Origin: Candidatus Omnitrophota bacterium
GTDB taxonomy: Bacteria; Omnitrophota; Gorgyraeia; Duberdicusellales; 4484-171
Assembly (NCBI GenBank): GCA_016939345.1
Contig: JAFGHG010000059.1
Span: 1-8,954 of the forward strand
Direction of reading: 5' to 3'
DNA: 8,954 nucleotides
Below are positions 1 to 6,804 of this stretch, piece after piece. The notes beneath the pieces are model-generated. The model was not told where the DNA came from and did not search any database. It saw only the letters and a program-made list of their open reading frames with translations. Position 1 is the first letter of the stretch. Each line of letters begins with the position of its first letter. The position numbers and the translations under genes are program-made.

Positions 1-234
1 AAATATGAATTTTGTTTAAATGCCATACTTCTGTGCGGGACTAAAAAAGTCTATCCTTGCTGCCGGGCTCATACCTTTGAGAAGATGTATAACAAAAATT
101 ACCATTACTATATAGATACAGAAAATCTTTATCAGAAGCTTAAAGACCTGATAAAGGAGACCGACCTTTGCTTGCACTGTCCGCGGATGTATGAGGACTG
201 CAAGGAGTATCCCGCCGAAACACCTCGTAAATGA
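1..234 (+). CDS. C-terminal fragment of a cysteine-rich protein, probably radical SAM/SPASM enzyme (5' end off window)
   Basis: Frame 1 is open from the window edge to a TGA at 232-234, giving 77 residues with no start codon in sight. Cysteines are C5, C12, C20-C21, C57, C60 and C67. The spacing resembles the auxiliary iron-sulfur (SPASM) domain at the end of many radical SAM enzymes: a short hydrophobic strand, then a lysine-rich turn and VYPCC, and later CLHCPRMYEDC (CX2CX6C). The radical SAM core with its CX3CX2C motif would lie upstream and cannot be seen, so the enzyme class is inferred and no substrate can be given. The reading frame is credible because the cysteine pattern is dense and the gene ends only 18 bases before the convergent methyltransferase stop. 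No terminator hairpin is evident in that 18-base gap. Another metal-binding protein is possible. Confidence 0.55.
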   Translation, partial: KYEFCLNAILLCGTKKVYPCCRAHTFEKMYNKNYHYYIDTENLYQKLKDLIKETDLCLHCPRMYEDCKEYPAETPRK

Positions 235-252
235 CATAAGAAGATTTTTGGT

Positions 253-990
253 CTATTTATAACAGACCGGAACAAACTCTAAATATTTTTTTCCCGCTAC
301 AGCCGGTCGTAATGGCATATCTTTTCTCGAAAAATCCATGCGGTTTTGATTAACGTAGAGCTGGTATTTTTTGCTGAAATCTTTACTTGTATAAATGATG
401 ATTTTAGAAAAAAAAGACTTATATCTCTGGAAGTAATCATAACCCGGACAACGGATATGCCCGTCTTCGCTGGGATTAGGTTCCGGATACTCTATGGTTT
501 TCTCACCGATTACCGGAACGGTAAGTATGGCTATTCCTTGAGGCTTGAGCACTCTTTTTATCTGGGCAAAAGCGAGGTTATCTTCTTTTATATAGGGCAT
601 GACGCAGGAAGCAAAGACCAGATCGAATGATTCATCGGCAAAGCTTAAGTTTGTAACATCTTCTTTTTTGTCAACATCGTCTCGGCTTAAATCCGCAGTA
701 AGATAAGGTTTAAATATAGTTTTAAAGATGCTATGAAGGCATTGTTCAGGGGCAAAATGAAGCATGCTCATCTGGCTGGCACCCCTGTCTTGCAAGATCT
801 TTTTAACTACGCAGTATTGCAAGCGGTGCCTTTCAAGGGCCTTGCACTTTGGGCATTGAGCGTGTTTTCTTTTTCCGGTAGGAGGGCTGTAGATTAGAAA
901 AACCCCATAAAACCCGCAGATCGGGCAATGGTATTTTGGGTAAAATATTTCCTTTATGGATTTAAAGATTTTATTCTTTAGAAAAGACAT
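253..990 (-). CDS. Class I SAM-dependent methyltransferase with N-terminal zinc ribbon
   Basis: This 245-residue cytoplasmic protein probably transfers methyl groups from S-adenosylmethionine; the substrate is unknown. From M1 at 990, residues 22-49 form a zinc ribbon (C22PIC25, C46PKC49). A Rossmann methyltransferase domain follows. The usual glycine-rich motif I is replaced by LHFAPE (77-82), as in a known subgroup of Methyltransf_11-like proteins. Other landmarks are YLTADLS (97-102), the DVTNLSFADESFDLVF stretch (111-126) and RVLKPQG (146-152). The acceptor-side motif usually reads HVLEH in this subgroup, but here it is CVMPY (129-133). Start choice: the frame stays open to a TTG at 1032 and an ATG at 1014, but neither has a usable Shine-Dalgarno. 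The ATG at 990 has a weak AAG a few bases upstream and gives the usual short lead before the zinc ribbon. The gene diverges from the antiporter and converges with the fragment at 1-234. Confidence 0.85.
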   Translation of the reverse strand: MSFLKNKIFKSIKEIFYPKYHCPICGFYGVFLIYSPPTGKRKHAQCPKCKALERHRLQYCVVKKILQDRGASQMSMLHFAPEQCLHSIFKTIFKPYLTADLSRDDVDKKEDVTNLSFADESFDLVFASCVMPYIKEDNLAFAQIKRVLKPQGIAILTVPVIGEKTIEYPEPNPSEDGHIRCPGYDYFQRYKSFFSKIIIYTSKDFSKKYQLYVNQNRMDFSRKDMPLRPAVAGKKYLEFVPVCYK

Positions 991-1041
991 ATTTCTTAAT
1001 TTAAATATTATCATAAGTTTCAAATAGGGCAATAAGTTAAT

Positions 1042-1059
1042 GGAAAAAATATTTTTTCC
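1042..1059. promoter_or_regulatory. Perfect 18-bp A-tract palindrome in the divergent promoter region
   Basis: GGAAAAAATATTTTTTCC is identical to its reverse complement. It lies between the divergent methyltransferase and antiporter starts and ends three bases before the TATAAT box of the antiporter. It therefore overlaps the expected -35/spacer region. A dimeric repressor or activator site, or a curved A-tract element, would fit. An AT-rich bidirectional terminator is less likely because nothing converges here. The function is inferred. Confidence 0.4.
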
Positions 1060-1062
1060 TTA

Positions 1063-1068
1063 TATAAT
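1063..1068 (+). promoter_or_regulatory. TATAAT -10 box, six bases before the antiporter ATG
   Basis: A consensus TATAAT at 1063-1068 is followed by AAATAT and then the ATG at 1075. The normal distance from -10 box to transcription start would put the RNA 5' end at or next to the start codon. No Shine-Dalgarno precedes that ATG, which agrees with a leaderless message. The -35 is poor: the hexamer at 17-bp spacing (1040-1045, ATGGAA) matches TTGACA at three positions. This would be the promoter of the four-gene operon. Confidence 0.45.
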
Positions 1069-1074
1069 AAATAT

Positions 1075-2238
1075 ATGGAAGAATTTGCTTTTGATCTTAG
1101 TATAATATTGATCGGTTCTGCTGTCCTTTCTTATCTGGCCGTAAAGCTTAAACAGCCAATAATAGTGGCTTATATTTTATGCGGGGCTTTATTGGGGCCC
1201 TGGGGCTTAGCCTGGATAAAACAGGCTGAATTTGTTGAATTGGTGTCCCGCATAGGAGTGACCCTGTTGCTTTTTCTTGCCGGCCTTTGTCTTCATCCTC
1301 AAAAACTTCTCCAATTATTCAAGCGGGCATCGGCAGCAACCATAGTGAATTGCCTTGTCTCTTTTATCCTGGCTTTTTCTTTTGCCTCGATTTTACGTTT
1401 TAGGCTTCTGGACAGTATCTGTATCGGGCTGGCTCTTATGTTTTCCAGTACGATCCTTACAGTTAAATTACTTCCCACAACCGCTTTGCATCAGAAACAC
1501 ATGGGAGCAGTCTGCATTGGGGTGCTGATTTTAGAGGACCTTTTGGCGATAATGGTTTTGGCTTTAATAAGGTGCTTTGGCATGGAAGGAGGGGCTATTT
1601 TAAATTTTGCTATACTCCTTTTTAAACTGATACTGTTCATAGCTATTTTGATCTTGTTCGAACAATATATATTGCGTAAGATAATGCTTCAAGTAGACCG
1701 TTTGCATGAACTGTTGTTTATATTAGGCCTTGCCTGGTGCTTTGGCATAGCAACCATATCTAACCGCATGGGGCTTTTTTATGAGACCGGGGCTTTTTTT
1801 GCCGGTGTAGTGCTGGCCAGGCATCCGATATCTTTTTTCCTATCTGAAAAATTAAAACCGTTAAGGGATTTTTTCCTGGTCTTGTTCTTTTTTGCTCTGG
1901 GTGCCAGGTTAAACCTACTGGTAATGAAAATAGTCTTGATCCCTGCGCTGCTTTTGGCCGGTATATTTATTATGTTTAAGCCTTGGCTTTTTAAAAGGAT
2001 GTTTATCTGGATAGGCGAGGAAAAGTCTTTCGCTGAGCAGATAGGTTTCAGGTTAGGCCAGTTAAGCGAGTTTTCTCTTTTGATCGCTGTGCTGGCTTAT
2101 TCACTGGGGCATATCAGCATAGAAGCCTCACAGTTGATTCAACTAGTGACCATACTTACTTTCATTGTTTCCAGTTATATTGTGGTTTACAAATTTCCTA
2201 CGCCTATAGGGACGACTAAAAGTATGATAAAAGATTAG
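1075..2238 (+). CDS. CPA2-family cation/proton antiporter (Kef/GerN/NapA-like membrane subunit)
   Basis: The 387-residue inner-membrane protein should exchange Na+ or K+ for protons. It is hydrophobic almost throughout, with about a dozen membrane segments, as expected for Na_H_Exchanger proteins. Recognisable family blocks are KLKQPIIVAYILCGALLGP (24-42), GVTLLLFLAGL (61-71), SSTILTVKLL (124-133), GVLILEDLLAI (149-159), GAFFAGVVLAR (239-249), LFFFALGARLNL (270-281) and RLGQLSEFSLL (326-336). The ion-binding pair in the fifth core helix reads E154-D155, where Kef proteins have QD and NapA-type proteins have DD. The protein stops after the membrane domain, without the TrkA-N/RCK domain of KefB/KefC, so it is nearer in size to GerN or NapA. 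The ATG start gives the standard N-terminus but has no Shine-Dalgarno. It is the first gene of the plus-strand operon, 30 bases before the RDD gene. Ion specificity cannot be read from the sequence. Confidence 0.9.
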   Translation: MEEFAFDLSIILIGSAVLSYLAVKLKQPIIVAYILCGALLGPWGLAWIKQAEFVELVSRIGVTLLLFLAGLCLHPQKLLQLFKRASAATIVNCLVSFILAFSFASILRFRLLDSICIGLALMFSSTILTVKLLPTTALHQKHMGAVCIGVLILEDLLAIMVLALIRCFGMEGGAILNFAILLFKLILFIAILILFEQYILRKIMLQVDRLHELLFILGLAWCFGIATISNRMGLFYETGAFFAGVVLARHPISFFLSEKLKPLRDFFLVLFFFALGARLNLLVMKIVLIPALLLAGIFIMFKPWLFKRMFIWIGEEKSFAEQIGFRLGQLSEFSLLIAVLAYSLGHISIEASQLIQLVTILTFIVSSYIVVYKFPTPIGTTKSMIKD

Positions 2239-2256
2239 TCATCGATTGAGTATTTT

Positions 2257-2262
2257 GAGGAG
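2257..2262 (+). promoter_or_regulatory. Shine-Dalgarno GAGGAG for the RDD gene
   Basis: GAGGAG sits six bases before the ATG at 2269. It fixes that start within the 30-base gap after the antiporter and shows that internal genes of this operon use ordinary ribosome binding sites, unlike the first gene. Confidence 0.75.
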
Positions 2263-2268
2263 ATCTCT

Positions 2269-3864
2269 ATGACAGTTGATGAGCAGGTAAAAGGCTATCT
2301 TTCTGAAACGGATAAGAAAAAGTTTACTATTACCATAGGGATTCTAGGCGCTGCTTTTCTCATCCTGCAGTTTGTCCTGCCTTTTGTTTTTATGTTTGTT
2401 TTTATGTTCGGTTCGGCTTTTACTACTCTGCAAAGTTTTGAGGCTTTTAAGCCGGATAAGGCAGCTATTTATAAGGATCAGCTCTGGTTTTTGTCTGAAA
2501 CAGAAAGTTTCAGACCTAAGCCGGGAAATACAACAAAACTTTACTCCTGGGATCAGGCCAGCCCCGAACCAGTGCCGGCCATAGACATTGCCGCAAATAA
2601 CCCCTGGCTATTTGCGGACAAGGATAAGCTTTGGATAATATCGCCTTCTTATCTTGCTTACATTGAAAACGACGAACTGATAGAGCTGGAATTAGACAGG
2701 AATCTGGGAAACATTTCAAACCCCTTTTTATATAAAGGCAGTCCGGCAGTTATTGAATTTTTACCCAGCGAAATAGTTGTAAAGGCATTAATCAACAATA
2801 CCTGGCAGAGGCAGGCAAATCTTACCCTCTGGAATTCATCGCAGTTTGATTATTTAGCCAAAAACATCAGGGTGATAACAGATGATAATACCATTCATTT
2901 TTTCTATGAAAGTAGCGGATCTCTTTTTTATATAAATAAACCTATAAGCAGCAGAAATTTTGATGTTGTGGATTGGGAACCTGTACTTGAGACCGATAAT
3001 TGCTGGTTTACTTTTCTCTGGGAAGGAGAGCCTCAAGTATTTTATGCAGACTATGCTAAAAGAAAGATAAACGGAGCAAGGCTTCAAGGCAAGAAGCTTG
3101 AAGATTTCTTCAGTTTTGATTCTTTTGCTGTAAGTGAAATCGGCGTTTATCCGTTAGCCGGCTCTGACGGTTTTATTATGCTTTACTCTTCGTATCCAGG
3201 GTCGGTAAGAATAATAAAGGTATCCGCTTCAGAAATAGCCAATGACTTCAGGTTCGGCAAAGGTTTCCCTTTTCCCAAAGGTTTTACGTTTATTATGTTT
3301 ATACCTCAGATTCTCAGCCTGCTTGTGCCTTTTATACTGGCCTTTATTTTTACTGCTTTGATGCGAAAGCATAGAACGGAAGAATTTTATTTTCAGGATA
3401 AACACGCATTTTATGCACCGCTTTTTAAGCGGGCTCTGGCACAGTTGATAGATGGTTTTATCTTAGTTTTTCCTTTGGGCCTGGGATGGTCTATGGCCAT
3501 GGTGCCTTTATTTGATATGGATAAGTTTGCTGATCCTTCCCAGTTATTCATGTTTTCAGGTTTTACCATTATGGCTTTGGGAATAATCTGGGCAATAGGA
3601 GGATTATTTTTATTCAGCTACCTTGAAGGTAAATGGGGGATAACTCCCGGCAAAAAGATACTTTGCATCAGAGTCCTCGGGATCGATTTGCAGCCATGCG
3701 GCTTCGGGCGAGCCCTTGTAAGAAATCTACTAAAGTTTATAGACGGCTTTTTCAGCTTTATGGTCGGAGTCCTGATAGTAGCCTTGAGCGAGAACTGGCA
3801 GCGGGTCGGGGATATGGCAGCCAGGACAATAGTCGTAGATACAAAGAGAAGATTTATTCCTTAA
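2269..3864 (+). CDS. RDD-family membrane protein with large extracytoplasmic beta-propeller-like domain
   Basis: The protein has 531 residues. A short charged cytoplasmic head is followed by a membrane segment (about 22-50), a non-membrane region (about 56-335), a second membrane segment (about 339-364) and a C-terminal RDD domain (about 383-528). RDD landmarks are R388 and D395 in FKRALAQLIDGF, the TPGKKILCIRVLG block (459-471) and R512/D515 in QRVGDMAARTIVV. Classical RDD proteins are only about 150-250 residues. The inserted region contains about six similar strand-turn-strand units with turns near residues 70, 119, 158, 206, 254 and 300. That spacing of roughly 40-50 residues is typical of beta-propeller blades. 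The insert probably faces the periplasm, since both flanks are membrane segments. RDD function is poorly known; one RDD protein has been reported as a Na+/H+ antiporter, which is suggestive next to a CPA2 gene. The stop codon is five bases before the next start, so translation is likely coupled. Confidence 0.85.
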   Translation: MTVDEQVKGYLSETDKKKFTITIGILGAAFLILQFVLPFVFMFVFMFGSAFTTLQSFEAFKPDKAAIYKDQLWFLSETESFRPKPGNTTKLYSWDQASPEPVPAIDIAANNPWLFADKDKLWIISPSYLAYIENDELIELELDRNLGNISNPFLYKGSPAVIEFLPSEIVVKALINNTWQRQANLTLWNSSQFDYLAKNIRVITDDNTIHFFYESSGSLFYINKPISSRNFDVVDWEPVLETDNCWFTFLWEGEPQVFYADYAKRKINGARLQGKKLEDFFSFDSFAVSEIGVYPLAGSDGFIMLYSSYPGSVRIIKVSASEIANDFRFGKGFPFPKGFTFIMFIPQILSLLVPFILAFIFTALMRKHRTEEFYFQDKHAFYAPLFKRALAQLIDGFILVFPLGLGWSMAMVPLFDMDKFADPSQLFMFSGFTIMALGIIWAIGGLFLFSYLEGKWGITPGKKILCIRVLGIDLQPCGFGRALVRNLLKFIDGFFSFMVGVLIVALSENWQRVGDMAARTIVVDTKRRFIP

Positions 3865-3869
3865 GATCA

Positions 3870-4856
3870 ATGGCAAAGCTCTTAAAAACTTTACTCTTAT
3901 TTTTTTATTTTTTCTGCCTTGGTTTTAATTTAATTAATTGTTTTTCAGATGATTATAAGGGGAAAAAGGTGCTTTATGTAAATTCTTATCATAAAGGTTA
4001 TCAATGGAGCGATGGAGAAGAAGAGAGCGCAGTCAAAGTCTTTAAAGACAACAATCTAGAATACCAGGTTATATATATGGATACAAAAAATAATCCAGAA
4101 GAAGATTTCAAAGTAAAAGCCGGCAAGAAAGTAAAAGATTACATAGAAAAATATAAGCCGGATGTGCTTATAGTAGCCGACGATAACGCCTTTAAGTATG
4201 TAGTCATGCCTTATTATAGAGATGCGGAGCTGCCGGTTGTTTTTTGCGGAATAAACTGGGATATATCTGAATACCAAGCGCCTTATTCCAATACCACAGG
4301 AATGCTGGAGGTCGGGCTGATAGACGGTGTTTATAAACATATGAAAAAGTTTGTAAGGGGTGATGTTGTCGGTTTTATCGGTCCTGATGTCTACAGCGAG
4401 CACCGCAATGCAGAATATTATGCTAAATTCGTAGACGGCGGGTTTGATTACGTAGAATTTGCCCCGGATTTTGAAACCTGGAAGGAGAAGTATCTTGGAC
4501 TTAAAGATAAGGTAGATATGTTTATAAGCCCGGGTCCCTCAGGTATAAAAAACTGGGATATTGATAAAGCAAACGAATTCATGCTTAGAAACGTCAATGT
4601 GCCTATAGGAACAGAATCTACTGATATGATGGGTTTTTCTCTGGTTGGTTTGTCAAAGGTACCTGGCGAACACGGAGAGTATGCTGCAAAGACGGCTTTA
4701 AGGATACTTATAGGAGAAAAACCGTCAAACATACCCATTGTTTCTAACAAAAAAGGATATTTAATGCTTAATCTGGCCGTTGCCGATAGGTTGCATATTG
4801 TATATACGCCGGCAATGTTGCGTAATGCTGAAATAATATACGGGATCACTAAGTAA
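3870..4856 (+). CDS. Secreted ABC-type substrate-binding protein (PF04392-like), probable sensor partner
   Basis: This 328-residue protein has a lysine-containing N-terminus and a hydrophobic signal or anchor (residues 5-23), then C24 in LINC. That is an imperfect lipobox because Asn precedes Cys. The rest matches the ABC_sub_bind family: KKVLYVNSYHKGYQWSDG (32-49), PDVLIVADDNA (97-107), LPVVFCGINWD (121-131), VVGFIGPDVYS (166-176), VPIGTE (244-249), GEHGEYAAKTALRILIGEKP (266-285) and NLAVADRLHIVYTPAMLRNA (301-320). These order as the two lobes of a type I periplasmic binding protein. Members bind small ligands, some of them amino acids; this ligand is unknown. The frame extends upstream to 3633, but that part overlaps the RDD gene. 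The ATG at 3870 is the first one followed by a signal peptide. No ABC permease or ATPase gene accompanies it, and a histidine kinase follows 25 bases later. A sensory rather than transport role is therefore the best reading. Confidence 0.85.
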   Translation: MAKLLKTLLLFFYFFCLGFNLINCFSDDYKGKKVLYVNSYHKGYQWSDGEEESAVKVFKDNNLEYQVIYMDTKNNPEEDFKVKAGKKVKDYIEKYKPDVLIVADDNAFKYVVMPYYRDAELPVVFCGINWDISEYQAPYSNTTGMLEVGLIDGVYKHMKKFVRGDVVGFIGPDVYSEHRNAEYYAKFVDGGFDYVEFAPDFETWKEKYLGLKDKVDMFISPGPSGIKNWDIDKANEFMLRNVNVPIGTESTDMMGFSLVGLSKVPGEHGEYAAKTALRILIGEKPSNIPIVSNKKGYLMLNLAVADRLHIVYTPAMLRNAEIIYGITK

Positions 4857-4868
4857 ATTGTCAAAGCC

Positions 4869-4874
4869 AAGGAG
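4869..4874 (+). promoter_or_regulatory. Shine-Dalgarno AAGGAG that fixes the histidine kinase start
   Basis: AAGGAG lies seven bases before the ATG at 4882, which is optimal spacing. The kinase frame extends to a TTG at 4858, but that codon overlaps the end of the preceding gene's neighbourhood and has no such site. The ATG also begins a normal MKVSIGHKIFLGFF membrane N-terminus. Confidence 0.8.
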
Positions 4875-4881
4875 CGTAGCG

Positions 4882-6705
4882 ATGAAGGTTTCGATAGGTC
4901 ATAAGATATTCCTGGGTTTTTTTATTATAATACTCTTGTCGGCTTCTTTTTTTATTATAAGCAACCCTTTACTTTTAGAGATAGAAAACCTCTCATCATT
5001 GGTAGTCCCTTTAAGCCACGAGATAGACACCTTAAGGAAATATAATGAAAAGATAAACCAAGCCCAAAGCAAAATAGAGCTTTTTCTTTCAGTCAGGAGC
5101 GAAGAATCACGGGAGGAAGCCGAGGCGGTATTAAGACAGATAAACCAGCTAGTGGCCAATATAAAATATTCTCAGGATTTAAGCCAGCTTAACGAGATAT
5201 CTGATATCATTCTTGAGCTGACCAGATCCGGCTATATACTTCTTGGCTATGCAGAAAGTTCGGAATCGACCTACGATATCAACTTACAGATAATAAAAGT
5301 CAATGATCTTTTTAAACGATTTCAGGAGGCCCAGCAGAAGCTGCAGCAAAAAAGCCTGAAAAGCCTTCAGGCTAATGTCAACGCTCAAAAAGACAAGATA
5401 AACGTATCGCTTGACAGACTTTTGTGGATAGAGATATCCATAGGCGTTGTAGGATTTTTTGCTTCGCTTTTTTTATCAAAACTGATAACAAGAAATATTT
5501 ACAAGCTCCAAAAAGGAACCAAGGAGATAGCCGCAGGCAATTTCGATACCCGCATAGATATAAAATCTAAAGACGAAATCGGCCAGCTTGCAGATTCTTT
5601 TAACTCCATGGCTGAGGACCTGCAGAAAAAGACCGTATCAAAAGAATATGTGGATAATATAATCGCCAGTATGGCAGAGACTCTGATAATAATAGACTCT
5701 AATTTAAGAATAATCGGAGTAAACAGGTCTTTGTGCCAGCTTTTGGGCTACAGCGAGAAAGAGCTTATCGGCGAATCGATAAAAAAGATATGCTGTACTT
5801 ATAACTCAAGTTTTAACCTGGCAGATATGCAGGATCATATTCTTAAGGGTGACCTTAAAAATTTTGAGGTAAACTATTTATGTTCTGATACCAGAACAAT
5901 ACCCATGCTGCTTAGCTTATCTTTAATGAAGGACAAGACTGGTCAGACCAAATATATAATATGCACTGCCAGAGACATCACCGAAAGAAAGGTAGTTGAA
6001 GAGAAGATAAAAGAGGTGGCGGAGATGAAATCGAAACTGACCTCTATGGTTTCTCACGAACTAAGAACGCCCATGGCTGCTATTAAGACCGGAATCAGCA
6101 TAGTCCTGGATGGTTTGGCCGGGGAGATAAACGAAGAGCAGAGAGATATACTTGATACATCACGCAGGAATGTTGACAGGCTTGCCCGTTTGATCAATGA
6201 TGTGTTAGATTTCCAAAAGCTTGAATCCGGTAAAGTCGAATTTAACTTTCTGGAAAACAACATAAATGAAGCTGTAAGGGAAGTGCATAAGGCAATGGCC
6301 TCAGTGGCCGCCAAGAAAAATCTTCAGCTGATACTGGAATTGGATGAAAGTATCGCGCCGGCAGTCTTTGACCGCGATAAAATTCTTCAGGTGCTTAGTA
6401 ATCTTGTTAATAACGCTATCAAATTTACAAAAGAAGGCCGGATAGCTATCACCACCAGGCAGCTGAATAATGAACTGCGCGTTGAGGTGGCAGATACAGG
6501 CATTGGAATAAAATATGAAGATTTGCCCAGGACATTCAGTTCTTTTGAACAGATACAAAGGCCTGCAGGCGGCGAGGAAGCAGGTTCGGGATTGGGCTTG
6601 GCAATCAGTAAAGAGATAATAGAAGCTCACGGAGGAAGGATCTGGGTCGAATCAGAGCTGGGCATAGGTTCGACTTTTTATTTTGCCCTTCCGCTTTCCG
6701 CTTAA
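4882..6705 (+). CDS. Membrane sensor histidine kinase (sensor-HAMP-PAS-HisKA-HATPase_c)
   Basis: This 607-residue inner-membrane kinase should autophosphorylate on H392 and pass phosphate to a response regulator not encoded here. Membrane segments are about 10-27 and 183-200. Between them a mostly helical, Gln/Lys/Glu-rich region (28-182) should project into the periplasm, resembling a four-helix-bundle sensor. A HAMP linker (about 201-253, DEIGQLADSFNSMAEDL) and a PAS domain (about 258-368, ending in CTARDITERK) follow. The H-box is SHELRTP (391-397). The HATPase domain shows the N-box NLVNNAIKFT (507-516), G1 DTGIGI (538-543), F-box residues around F552-F555 and G2 GSGLGLAI (568-575). All catalytic boxes are intact. 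No receiver domain is attached. Its position directly after the binding protein suggests that the ligand-loaded binding protein docks on the helical sensor, as in LuxP-LuxQ; that is inference. It is the last gene of the operon, followed by terminator-like hairpins. Confidence 0.93.
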   Translation: MKVSIGHKIFLGFFIIILLSASFFIISNPLLLEIENLSSLVVPLSHEIDTLRKYNEKINQAQSKIELFLSVRSEESREEAEAVLRQINQLVANIKYSQDLSQLNEISDIILELTRSGYILLGYAESSESTYDINLQIIKVNDLFKRFQEAQQKLQQKSLKSLQANVNAQKDKINVSLDRLLWIEISIGVVGFFASLFLSKLITRNIYKLQKGTKEIAAGNFDTRIDIKSKDEIGQLADSFNSMAEDLQKKTVSKEYVDNIIASMAETLIIIDSNLRIIGVNRSLCQLLGYSEKELIGESIKKICCTYNSSFNLADMQDHILKGDLKNFEVNYLCSDTRTIPMLLSLSLMKDKTGQTKYIICTARDITERKVVEEKIKEVAEMKSKLTSMVSHELRTPMAAIKTGISIVLDGLAGEINEEQRDILDTSRRNVDRLARLINDVLDFQKLESGKVEFNFLENNINEAVREVHKAMASVAAKKNLQLILELDESIAPAVFDRDKILQVLSNLVNNAIKFTKEGRIAITTRQLNNELRVEVADTGIGIKYEDLPRTFSSFEQIQRPAGGEEAGSGLGLAISKEIIEAHGGRIWVESELGIGSTFYFALPLSA

Positions 6706-6731
6706 AAACATAATATTTATGATGTTTTTTT
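6704..6731 (+). terminator. Weak AT-rich hairpin with T tract at the kinase stop codon
   Basis: AAAAACAT (6704-6711) pairs exactly with ATGTTTTT (6722-6729) across a 10-base loop, and a run of seven T covers 6725-6731. The stem has a single G-C pair, so it would be inefficient. It overlaps the kinase TAA. It may act together with the stronger terminator at 6830-6858, or it may be incidental to the AT-rich sequence. Confidence 0.35.
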
Positions 6732-6746
6732 AGGCCGGAAAGGCGT

Positions 6747-6768
6747 GAAAAAAATAATTATTTTTTTC
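6747..6768. repeat. 22-bp perfect A/T palindrome
   Basis: The sequence is G, seven A, TAATTA, seven T, C, and equals its own reverse complement. GGC (6742-6744) and GCC (6772-6774) could extend the pairing across a small internal loop. It ends two bases before a TTGCCA -35-like hexamer, so it may serve as an UP element or a protein site. Alternatively it is a hairpin protecting RNA ends in this convergent gap. It resembles the A-tract palindrome at 1042-1059 in design though not in exact sequence. Confidence 0.45.
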
Positions 6769-6769
6769 C

Positions 6770-6798
6770 TTGCCAAAAACAATTCATTCGGTTAATAT
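6770..6798 (+). promoter_or_regulatory. Promoter-like TTGCCA-N17-TAATAT in the convergent gap
   Basis: TTGCCA (6770-6775) matches the -35 consensus at five of six positions. After exactly 17 bases TAATAT (6793-6798) matches the -10 consensus at four of six. A transcript would start near 6805 and meet the strong terminator at 6830-6858. AT-rich DNA yields such matches by chance, so this is a candidate only. Confidence 0.35.
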
Positions 6799-6804
6799 AT
6801 AGAC

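Noticed and set aside
346..630. Plus-strand 94-codon frame
   Set aside because: It is antisense to the methyltransferase, whose zinc ribbon and SAM motifs are unmistakable. It has no recognisable content or ribosome binding site.
3633..3869. Upstream extension of the binding-protein frame (79 extra residues)
   Set aside because: It lies wholly inside the RDD gene in another frame, is basic and low in hydrophobicity, and would bury the clear signal peptide that starts at 3870.
3888..3947. Lipoprotein signal ending at C24 of the binding protein
   Set aside because: The residue before the cysteine is Asn, which does not fit the lipobox well. I left it as a signal peptide or membrane anchor.
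4056..4870. Two minus-strand frames of 115 and 140 codons
   Set aside because: They are antisense to the binding protein and have no family motifs. They are typical shadow frames.
4917..4960. Direct repeat TTTTTTTATTATAA at 4917-4930 and 4947-4960
   Set aside because: Both copies encode Phe/Ile-rich parts of the kinase's first membrane helix. AT-rich codon choice explains the similarity.
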